From Ichthyophonus hoferi (Eukaryota; Opisthokonta; Ichthyosporea; Ichthyophonida; Ichthyophonidae), in the NCBI GenBank assembly GCA_002751075.1, contig NAOQ01000099.1, positions 96,418-146,020 on the forward strand: DNA of 49,603 bases, given 5' to 3'. A model generated the notes under the pieces. The model was not told where the DNA came from and ran no database searches. It saw only the letters and a list, made by a program, of their open reading frames with translations. This document shows positions 13,173-22,190 of the stretch, piece by piece (the first letter of the stretch is position 1; the number at the start of each line of letters is the position of its first letter). The translations under genes were made by a program, and so were the position numbers.

Positions 13173-13351
13173 GTTATACAGGTGCAGTATGGGTAGGGAG
13201 GAGTGGTTCCTAACTATCCATTACACACTACCCAAAGTATAGAATTGAGTTGTTGGTAATGAATGATCTTGCGTTGATATATTTTTACTAGGATGTTAAG
13301 ATGTAAATGACTTTATACTACGCTGTGCTGCATGTACCTACAAACATAAAA

Positions 13352-13501
13352 TCTCACCATAGATCAGTTGGATTCAATAATTGCTTGCGTTTAAGTTTAA
13401 AGTACTACATCCTGTGTTCTTAAGATAGAGGAATAAGTATTATCTCAAATAGTCAATCTAAACCAGCAATCAGAGGTTGTATCTATCAATCATGTTAAGA
13501 G
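13352..13501 (+). repeat. Dispersed repeat copy 1 (pair with 21047-21192)
   Basis: About 150 bp nearly identical (over 90% by eye, one 4-nt indel) to 21047-21192 in the same orientation. It starts at TCTCACCATAGATCAGTT and ends at TCATGTTAAGA. I see no coding potential. The flanks of the two copies are unrelated, so this looks like a recently mobile short element. Confidence 0.9.
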
Positions 13502-13532
13502 GAAAACAGCCAATGGCAGCGATCCTGCACCT

Positions 13533-13559
13533 AGATAATAAGTAGATCCATGATTGTGG
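13533..13559 (+). repeat. Short motif of a dispersed repeat family
   Basis: AGTAGATCCATGATTGTGG recurs with small changes at 20638-20656, 48520-48537 and, more decayed, 10721-10743. Each is preceded by an AGATAATA/AGATGAATA-like block, so these are ends of one repeat family. Confidence 0.7.
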
Positions 13560-14099
13560 TGGATCAATATACAATATCAATATGTGACTAAAAATGTGAA
13601 CTACTATAAATAATAAAGGGCCCACTCACGCATACGCGATATGAATAGCACAAATACAAAGTTCTCGTAAGCACACACAAAAACACTTTGCATTTATTTA
13701 CATATATGTAATTATCATAACATTATTGTAATGTCTAATCCACCGCTGACACTCAAATATGATAATCAGTGTTCAGACCTCTCGCTCATTTAAAAGTCAG
13801 AGAACTGCATACTGAAAATAGATAGTAATAATAGCATTTATCTGTACACTCATATAGCCCCCATAATGATCGAGTTTATTGTGCAATTTTTACATTTGCC
13901 CCCAAGCGCATCAAACCATCTATACCTTCTAAATTAAAGCCGATACATCCGGGATCTTTTGACTAATGGCCCACTTCCAAATACCTAAACACCTGAGACT
14001 CTAGGTTGCATTTAACTGTCTTAAAAAGGCCTGACCAATAGGTTGGGGCTCATATCCTGAGTGTCTGTAAGGGAATGAAAGAGTCGTGGCTACAATATG

Positions 14100-16374
14100 A
14101 AATAGAAGAAATCAGTGGCCAACCACAGGATAAAATAACTAAATGCAACCAGGCGTTAAATATGCATACAGTTATTTTTGAACAAGTGTGCAAACACAAG
14201 TTCTCACATACCAGCAGAAAGCTGTTAAAAGACTATTGAGCATGTAGTCATATATAGATACATAGCTCAAGTTACGGTGCGTTACTGCTGACTCCCCACA
14301 ATTCCACCTCGCACAGGCCAAATACTCCAGTCCAATGAGTAGCGTTCGAAAGTTCGATCGTTAGAGTATCACCTATTGGATAACGATCGCACCACACCCA
14401 CAAGTAATTAACCTTACCAAATACAAACTTATGGCTGCACAGAGCAAAACCCACATAAATTAGGACATTTCCAAGTTGCTGTTGCTGACGAGCATAATTC
14501 GTGATCTGTGGAAGGAATTATTGTTTAAAGACTATTATATGTAGCTATACATATGACATGTCAAGTAACTAGATAAGGGCAATACGTATCTACATGTAAT
14601 GTGACCACAGCCAATAATACAAAATCAAAGCTCTGCAAATCTAGATATTGCACGACATAATGAGCTAAGCGAGGTCAATGAGAGATAATGACTACTGTTA
14701 TTTGGCATTTTTTTGTTAATTTTTAGGAATGTTTGCAAACATTTTATCTCAGCCAAATACCTTAACGGAGGAGACTTTGGCTCTGAAAGGAAGTCTAACA
14801 TTCCAATTGGGCTTCATGGAGTTATCTATGCCAGTTATGGTGCATGTATGGGGATCGCCATCATTACCGAAACGGGCCGCATGTTGTTCATAAGGGGTTG
14901 AAGACTGACTAGAAGGTTGTCCAACTACTGCATAATGTGATTCTTAGAAAACAAAAACAACTTTATAATTAAAGATTTCATCCTACAAACCCCAACTCAT
15001 ACAACTGGCCATAGAACCTTTAAGTCAGCCTCTAGAAAAAATGACTAGTTTGGATGCTAATCAATGCTACGATATAAAGCTATTTTTAGATATGTATATA
15101 AAACTAATAATGGAACACCAAACATCAGGCCAAAATTAATACTTACTATTAATTTGGGGTGTCGGCAAGAGCATCGTTGCTGCATTTGCGAATTTACGTG
15201 GTTAAAATGTACACAATTATAAACAACGGCAGGCTAGTACCAGTAATGAAAGTAAAAATATTGTATAACTATTGTTTGCCAGTTTTCAGTTATTATAGAT
15301 TAAGTGTGGAAAACCAAATTCCTACATACTGATAGAATGCTGCTAATAGATTTGGTTGAGCATGGCGTCATATACAGATAATACAGATACAGTGGGTAAC
15401 TTACGCGGACCATGTCGGTATCCATACAGCGTCACGTCATTTATAACTAAAGGCTGATGTATTGAGTCATTTCGATAATTCATTTTAATAAGCAGAATAG
15501 TACCAACAATGGGGTAGGCCATGCACTGAAAATAAAGGTGTGTTGCATTGGACGAAGGAGACGAAGGAGGATCCTGACGTATACAATTATCATATACATC
15601 CAGAGTAACTCTCATTAAGTCCTTATGTAGCATTATATGTTCTGGAACCCCCACCTATAAAAGGAATTATTGAGTAAATACTATGACATAAAATTATACA
15701 TACAACATATGTAAAGCAACTCTATAAGGCTAATAAGTTTTTATATTTAAAGCGACTACAGCCAATAATGTGAAAAAGAAGTTCTGTAAATCTAGAGATT
15801 GTGTAACATAATGAGTCAAGAGAGGTAACTGAAAGATAAATGAATTAATGTTATTTTACTTTTTTATGTCAATTATTAAGAATATATGTAACCATTTATC
15901 TCAGTAACATACCGAAACTGCATGGATAGTGGTGTTACCATTCAGCTCAAGCTCCCACCATGTCCCATGAGATATTAAACTTTCGATTACTTGGGACGAT
16001 GCTCCGCCAACGTCACTGATAGCCTGGTAGGCATCTTCGTAAGGACCATATGTGGAAGACTGAGTAGCCCTTGCTCCTTGTACTGCACAATAGGACTCTT
16101 AGAAAACAACAACACCTTTAGATCTGAAGGCCTTATTTTAAGACATTTAACTCATACAAATGGCCCTAAAACCTTTATGCTGACTTCTAAGAAAAACGGT
16201 TAATTGCATGCTTATAACTACTGCAGTCTATTCTCAGCTCCCGATATATAGAGACTACGGGTCCCATATTAAACATCAGCCAGTTCAATACTTACAGGAA
16301 ATTCTAGGATGTGGCTGACATTTGCTCATATAGGCAAGTGAAAGAATTATTAAACCGGCAGCAAATTGCAACAT
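14100..16374 (-). repeat. Internal tandem duplication of the lectin gene (two units of about 1.1 kb)
   Basis: The unit from about 15230 to 16374 and the unit from about 14100 to 15230 align along their whole length: signal exon to linker exon, exon 2 to 5, exon 3 to 6, and the three intervening or flanking non-coding stretches. The intron pairs 16083-16295/14928-15146 and 15655-15912/14506-14760 share long blocks by eye, such as TTAGAAAACAA and CATTTATCTCAG-type strings. The stretch after exon 6 (14100-14271) matches the intron after exon 3. Confidence 0.8.
14272..16374 (-). CDS. Secreted protein with two F5/8-type-C (F-type lectin-like) domains
   Basis: Predicted secreted, carbohydrate-binding-like protein of 310 aa. 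Exons 16296-16374, 15913-16082, 15405-15654, 15147-15179, 14761-14927, 14272-14505 join in phase. Residues 1-20 form a signal peptide (MLQFAAGLIILSLAYMSKC). Domain 1 spans about 27-163 (ARATQSSTYGPYEDAYQAI; WWELEL; VINDVTLYG). A Pro-rich linker at 164-178 includes the 33-bp exon 4. Domain 2 spans about 179-304 (GQPSSQSSTPYEQHAARFGN; NWNVRL; TNYARQ; CDRYPIGDTLTIEL; CEVELWG). The QSST, W-V-L and C-EVE-G pattern is that of the galactose-binding-like fold of discoidin/fucolectin proteins. I cannot identify a complete fucose-binding motif, so ligand specificity is unknown. The two domains arose by tandem duplication. The start ATG at 16374 lies about 65 bp downstream of TATATAA. Confidence 0.85.
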
Positions 16375-16438
16375 GTCGCGTTAATTTCAGATTGATTAAA
16401 TCACCAAATTTTGTATTCACTCCCATCGTCCGAGTTTC

Positions 16439-16445
16439 TTATATA
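16439..16445 (-). promoter_or_regulatory. TATA box of the lectin gene
   Basis: TATATAA on the minus strand, 65 nt upstream of the ATG at 16374. This suits a transcription start near 16410 and a short leader. Confidence 0.6.
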
Positions 16446-16517
16446 TGCTCGGCAAACCATAAAATTCTTGATATAGATGTTCGTTTGGGATATGGTAGGC
16501 ACAGGCACGCGCCTGCT

Positions 16518-16709
16518 CTAATTATTCTCAACAAGTGGGTACGTTTTCTCAGATATGATTTCAGATAGACGATGCACTGCACTAGTCAAACGCGTAGATG
16601 ATAAGCCATGTTGATTGCCTGTAGTACCAAGACTATCCCCGGTCAGAAGCACATAGCAGAGCACTAGCCACAACCAGAAAATCCCATATTGTAGAATATA
16701 AACGTGCAT
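16518..16709 (-). CDS. 63-codon ORF with strong signal peptide; possible alternative first exon
   Basis: The frame starts at an ATG 32 nt after a minus-strand TATAAAA. Its first 25 residues (YGIFWLWLVLCYVLL core) are a textbook signal peptide. Read through, it is a 63-aa secreted peptide of unknown function. It could instead be an alternative first exon of the lectin gene. A donor candidate after ...GACAGTCTTG-type sequence (G, then GTACTA, near codon 27) is in phase 1, the same phase as lectin exon 1, and would join SL- to the QGARATQSS start of domain 1. The donor is weaker than the GTAAGT used by exon 1. No family is recognised. Confidence 0.45.
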   Translation of the reverse strand: MHVYILQYGIFWLWLVLCYVLLTGDSLGTTGNQHGLSSTRLTSAVHRLSEIISEKTYPLVENN

Positions 16710-16740
16710 ACACTTTCAAATCCTTAAATATTTTTTTATT

Positions 16741-16747
16741 TTTTATA
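16741..16747 (-). promoter_or_regulatory. TATA box upstream of the second signal-peptide ORF
   Basis: TATAAAA on the minus strand, ending 32 nt before the ATG at 16709. With standard spacing the leader would be only a few nucleotides, or translation would start within the first transcribed bases. Confidence 0.5.
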
Positions 16748-17369
16748 GCATGCATAATCACTATGTTTTGAGTAGGAGGACATTTATGTTAAACTAGCTT
16801 GCAAATCTTATCAACCATCATTATTATAAAATCGAACCTCTAAATTTGTCCAAACTCGGTACGCGGCATCTAGCAATTCCGGATGGATGAATGAATATTT
16901 CCTTTTTTTCTATATTTAGCTTTGGTAAATTATTTTATTTAAAGCATTATTTTAAACGTAATTACTTGTTCATTGGTTGTTGACTCAATACAAAAAAACC
17001 AATTATAACTAATAAATTAATTAGCTAATGAATAGGTAGCCAAGTAGTGTATATAAAGTATACTGTATTTTCCTAGTACAGCAGTTCTCTGTTTGTGACA
17101 GAATCTAGACATGTAGTTCTGCGACTATACAATCAGCCATTTCAGATCATGTGTTCGAAGTCAAGATAACTCGTTGCTTAGGCATCCTGCCTACGATAAG
17201 GATAAGTCTAGCTGATTTACTTATGGCTCTACAATCTTGCATCCGCTAAAGGGAGTTAGCAGTTTATATTTGTATTGGAACAACTGAGTGCCTTCAATAG
17301 CACAGTCACCTACCGGCCAGGAACTGAGTGCCCAACTAATTGGGTTTTCCTAATTTTATCTATTTTATG

Positions 17370-17540
17370 GGCCTAGTCCTCAATTTCTGCTAAATTGTTA
17401 AATAATAAAAAGATGACTTAGCTTATCTATACTCCGTGTATGCAAAGGGAAACGTTTACATACTCTTTGATTCGGTACTACTTCTAAAACAGCACAAGTT
17501 ACAGGGACGGGGACATTCCTGTCTCTAATTAGTATTCCAA
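17370..17540 (+). repeat. Diverged dispersed repeat (pair with 20400-20580)
   Basis: Shares an ordered series of short blocks with about 20400-20580 in the same orientation (GTGTAT, ACGTTTA, CTCTTT, ACTTCTTCTAAA-like, CACAGG-like, CCTGT, TTCTCAACAG-like). Identity is moderate, so this is an older copy of a repeat family also represented near 48300-48560. Confidence 0.5.
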
Positions 17541-18379
17541 GAATAGAATTAATATAACCCAGTTTCTGATTAGTAGATTTATATAGATGTTTTATCGAAT
17601 CGAACCAATCTATTAAATTAGAGATTGGGTAACTAATTATCCTGAGCCACTCTCTTTTTACTTACGGTTTAAAACTACAATCGCGATTAACGATCTTGTA
17701 ACAGGGATTGTTTAACTTAATGATTTTGCCAATCGTCGCCTGATGCGCCTGTAACTAGAACTTTGATTGGTCTATGAAATGGTATTGCAAAGTTCACCCA
17801 GCCCTTAATGTGAGTTGCGTTAACCAGGGACGTAGGCATAAAATATTTCGAACAGAAATAAATAAATAAAAAGTGAGAAGAAGGTATACTAGAAAAAGGT
17901 CAATAGAAAGATAATAACTATAGAAAGAGATGTGGAAAACAAGTAGCAAATGCAAAGCTGACTTGCAAAACAAAGAACAAACTAATACATCTTTAAAGGG
18001 AAAATAGAAAATTGACAGTACTGACAGGAAGAGGAAAACATCCCTTGATGTACATGTACACATTGTCCAATTCCGCTACAAGACTAAGTGTCTTTCGGTT
18101 AAGCTTCTCGGCAATCTGCATAAGGTAAGCATACAGAGGGGTGAGGTTAAATAATGGTAATGTAAAATGGGTTAATGCAGATGTGCGAGGTACAACATGA
18201 TTGTACAGCTAAGACCATACTAACAATACTCTACAAACACAATGCAGTCATGCTTTACATCACTCATAATAAACAGATACAGTGCCCTGGCCTACATACC
18301 CGTACCGTAACTCTGCATAGAGACTGGTAATCTTTTAATCACGATACGAATGTAAATGGTATCACGTTCTTATCCATTT

Positions 18380-20190
18380 CTTTGCCAGTACTGGGTGCTT
18401 TATCTATACAGTCTACAGTGTTAGAAGTTTTTTTTCCAATTAGCAGTTTTATTGCAGTTGAAGTGACTGGCTTCGATTGCTTGTCAAATCCTTTTAGTTT
18501 TATAATTTATTCTGTATCTGTTACTGCTACTACCTCAAAGTCATTATCATCATTAGTCTCCTTATGGTAACTAGTCACGTGACTATTAGACCCATTAATT
18601 GTAGGAGAGAAATGACAGAAACAATAGGTTTTGTAGGAGGGTGTTAGAAACAGTTTCATTGGTGGAATTAGTATCCTCTCCTAATAATAATAATAATAAT
18701 AATAAATAATAAGCGAAGCAAAACAAAAAAGCGGAAATAGATTTTTTTCTTCTATTTACACCAGAGGAAACGTATTTTTCACGTACATTTATTATAATTT
18801 TTTGGAGAAGAAATTGCTACTTGTTTTTTTAAAAAGGGAATAGTTAGAAAACCTTTATTTTTGTAACGTCAAGTTCAAACCTTTATTTATTTTTCCCGCA
18901 TTCTGCTATAAAAATTGCAGAATATTATAGTTGGACTTGAGTTATAATCATCAAAGCTCTTTTTCTTGTAAATTTTCCTTAATTCCCTTCTATTAGCAAT
19001 TGACCTATAGGTATGAATTTTATATTTGTAGTAATACAAATACATTTTCAATCAAGTTCAGTTTGGGTAAGCATGATGGCAAATACAAGAGCGTGATGGA
19101 ATTGATCATTAAAAAATCTTTAGCTTTACGATAATGATGCAAACTCTATTTGTCTATCACTAGAACTGTATTGTATTTATGCAATTGTTCTCTATCGCTT
19201 ATGTAAGAATGACAGAAAGTGGCCAGCATTAAATGGACCATCAATCATCTTATTATGAATGAGACCAGAGGGTGAAAGAAGACTACCCATAGACATATTC
19301 TGGTCTCTTGATNNNNNNNNNNNNNNNNNNNNNNNNNNNNNNNNNNNNNNNNNNNNNNNNNNNNNNNNNNNNNNNNNNNNNNNNNNNNNNNNNNNNNNNN
19401 NNNNNNNNNNNNNNNNNNNNNNNNNNNNNNNNNNNNNNNNNNNNNNNNNNNNNNNNNNNNNNNNNNNNNNNNNNNNNNNNNNNNNNNNNNNNNNNNNNNN
19501 NNNNNNNNNNNNNNNNNNNNNNNNNNNNNNNNNNNNNNNNNNNNNNNNNNNNNNNNNNNNNNNNNNNNNNNNNNNNNNNNNNNNNNNNNNNNNNNNNNNN
19601 NNNNNNNNNNNNNNNNNNNNNNNNNNNNNNNNNNNNNNNNNNNNNNNNNNNNNNNNNNNNNNNNNNNNNNNNNNNNNNNNNNNNNNNNNNNNNNNNNNNN
19701 NNNNNNNNNNNNNNNNNNNNNNNNNNNNNNNNNNNNNNNNNNNNNNNNNNNNNNNNNNNNNNNNNNNNNNNNNNNNNNNNNNNNNNNNNNNNNNNNNNNN
19801 NNNNNNNNNNNAGACTAACGAATGCTACAGCATCTTTATTCGGTATCGCATACTCATAATGTGAAGATGCAGGTAGATTAAATCCACATTCATTTTAAAA
19901 CACAATTGTTTTGTTTCTCTTTCCAATCATCGTTGCCCCATAGTCTACAGCTACTCACAAATATATTTCTGTTAGAGCTACATTTGGCATTTTTCCAGCC
20001 TCTTCTTACCTAAACCACTCGACTTCACCACCCTACCCTATGCAAACTAGAACAGCTAATCTGTTCTCCCTCATAGATAAAGATCTCGTTCAATCCAACT
20101 TGTGAGAGAGAGTTGTCCATATGAATCACCTTACACGCCTTTGTTTCAATTGAAGTCTTCTCCACCTTTCTCCTATTTTTCTTCCTGATA
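18380..20190 (-). other. Unidentified coding-like pieces around the assembly gap
   Basis: On the minus strand several stretches are open and have coding-like composition. About 20050-20185 (KVEKTSIETKACKVIHMDN..., with acceptor TTTATCAG and a possible GTAGGG donor) is one. 19812-19880 is open into the gap (ASSHYEYAIPNKDAVAF). 19192-19312 is open out of the gap (LIHNKMIDGPFNAGHFL). 18380-18600 has one internal stop (ETNDDNDFEVV, then KGFDKQSKPVTSTAIKLL). I recognise no family. They may be exons of one gene partly hidden by the gap, or remains of a mobile-element ORF. Confidence 0.3.
19313..19811. other. Assembly gap (499 N)
   Basis: Run of N, so no sequence information. Frames running through it are meaningless. 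A 9-bp inverted repeat (GAGACCAGA/TCTGGTCTC) lies just left of the gap at about 19261-19308. Confidence 1.
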
Positions 20191-20605
20191 AATGACTCAA
20201 AATTGCACTCTCAGTCATTTTTTTTGCAAATATTTTTTCAGTTCAAGATTCAAGATCTGCTTATACCAGTTATGCCAGATATACTTTAAACATTTTCCAT
20301 TATCCAAAATTCTAGCAAAACAGAACCAGCCAATGGTACAGCCAATGGTAGAGATCCTGCAACTACATATTAAGCCACTTTAGATTATATTTTTTGGGAG
20401 CCAAATAAGAGAAGTATTTGTTAAATAACAGAATTTTTTTCCCCAGCATATCTGTACATGGTGTATTCGCAGGGTCACGTTTAAACCCTCTTTAATTGGG
20501 TGTTCTTTCTTCTTCTAAACGGATATAGGTCACAGGAACGCCTGTGTTTCTACTTATCATTCTCAACAGTAAATAAATTTATACTACTTAGCGAGAATTA
20601 GAGTT

Positions 20606-20656
20606 CCTGTTACAAGATCGCTAATCACAGATGAATAAGTAGATCAGTGATTGTGG
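20606..20656 (+). repeat. Dispersed repeat family copy
   Basis: Contains both the ACAAGATCGCTAATCAC block (inverted partner at 17683-17705) and the AGTAGATCAGTGATTGTGG block shared with 13533-13559 and 48511-48537. Confidence 0.7.
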
Positions 20657-21046
20657 CTCAAGATTAGTTAGTTGCATAATGCTTTAGGTGCATAATAATT
20701 TAATTTTAAAATATTTTTAGCTTGATAGATTGATTTGTCAATACATAATATGTGAGCATTTAGACCAACGAGGTAACTAGCCAAAGAGTCATTCCAGGAA
20801 GGAGAAATGAATATTGGTTTATCAAGATAAAATGAGACAAGCATAAATGTAAACTGCAATAACTAAGAGCCCTAATGTGCCTATAGCAACAGGGTTCCTG
20901 CGTAATTTTATTGGTTACTAATACAGAGAAAGGAAGAAATGTAATTGGAGATACATCTCATAATTTTTATTAGCGGTACAATGCCTACCAATAGATATTA
21001 AATCTCGGTGTTAACATGCCGATTGCCTCGCGGCTTTAGATTGCAA

Positions 21047-21192
21047 TCTCACCATAGATCAGTTAGATCCAATAATTGCTTGCATTTAAGTTTAAAGTAC
21101 TATATCCTGTGTTCTTAAGATAGAGGAGTAAGTATTATCTCAGGTAGTTAATCTAAACCAGCAATCAGAGGTTGTATCAATCATGTTAAGAA
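21047..21192 (+). repeat. Dispersed repeat copy 2 (pair with 13352-13501)
   Basis: Near-identical partner of 13352-13501 in direct orientation, 7.7 kb away. It lacks 4 nt (TCTA) near its right end. The sequences flanking the two copies do not match. Confidence 0.9.
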
Positions 21193-22190
21193 GATTAAAT
21201 GTGTTATTGTCGTAATTTCTATAAAACAATATATTAGTGGGAAGAAACCAGCATTTAAAACAAAAAACATGGGACTGACTACCTACTTTTAGTAAGTGCA
21301 TCAGTTGTACCCATCAAAGATATATAGGGTGGGAAGAGGGGTATAATAGTAGTGATTTATTTATCTTTGCGTTTTCGTCAATTGTAGTGAGTAGGTTTGG
21401 TGTCCGTTCTCCGGTCAGTTGGTTTAGATAAGGTAAGGGGTGTCAAGGTTAATAATTCTTGACATGATGTTAGTGGTACCCGGACTACCATATAGTCTAA
21501 ATTGGCACAAATACACATTTAAATGTAAACTACAATCTTGACTGGTGCAAAGGTAAATCACCCGTCATATAGGGCAGGCTTTTGTTCTCAAAGAAAATAG
21601 ATACGGCTTTTACATCTTCAAAAACCGATTGACCAATAGAGTTGCATTAGTTTTAAATCCGTGTTTTAAATTTAATACACGGATAAAAGATATGTATATT
21701 ATATGTACACTAACCTATATCTAGTTTTTGCCGAGGTAAAATGACATCTCATCTCATTTGTAATCTCCTTGCAGACTACTATGTACACATAGAGTATTTA
21801 TAAGGACTTAAACAGCTGTGCATCTATCTATACCTCTATATTATATGTACGTAAATTTTAAAAATCATACGCAAACCTTAGCCAAGATTTCTAAATAGAA
21901 AAGTTGGCACAGAAATGGCTGTTATATAATATTATATATATACATATATACATACGCCTAAAACCCACAATTTCCAGCCAAATTAGGCAGTAAACCTTGT
22001 CCTAAAATGACTAGAACGTCTAAATAACATTAAAATTAACGTGGCCAATAAGAGGCGTGATAAATATATCACCTATGGATAGCCCCTACTCTACTAGTAT
22101 AAAACAAAACCATTCTCCCTTCTCCCCATTCCCTGAACAGCCAATAGTTTCTTTGACCGACCTTACAAACCACCCCGACTATTCTCATGC

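Larger units (their letters stand above)
17683..20628. mobile_element. Candidate DNA-transposon-like segment bounded by inverted repeats
   Basis: A 23-bp block at 17683-17705 (core CGATCTTGTAACAGG) recurs in inverted orientation at 20606-20628 with 21 of 23 matches. The 2.9 kb between them contains the assembly gap and minus-strand coding-like pieces. This arrangement fits a DNA transposon with terminal inverted repeats. The same block also belongs to a dispersed repeat family, so two independent copies in opposite orientation are an equally good explanation. I see no clear target-site duplication and no recognisable transposase motif. Confidence 0.3.
16748..22190. other. Gene-poor region with repeats and assembly gap
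   Basis: No complete gene is supported in about 5.4 kb. The region holds dispersed repeats (17370-17540 with 20400-20580; 20606-20656; 21047-21192), a 499-N gap, and unidentified minus-strand coding-like pieces between 18380 and 20190. Hydrophobic open frames such as 17794-18063 (-) have random-looking composition and were not called. Confidence 0.6.

Noticed and set aside
17100-17170. tRNA-like B-box (GTTCGAAGTC) suggesting a tRNA or SINE promoter
   Set aside because: No matching A box at proper spacing, no cloverleaf, and one mismatch in the B-box core.
17794-18063. Hydrophobic minus-strand frame resembling a membrane protein
   Set aside because: AT-rich sequence naturally yields Phe/Leu/Ile-rich frames. 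There is no splice context, family motif or coding-like base composition.
19259-19864. Apparent long open frames across 19313-19811
   Set aside because: They consist of N and have no sequence content.
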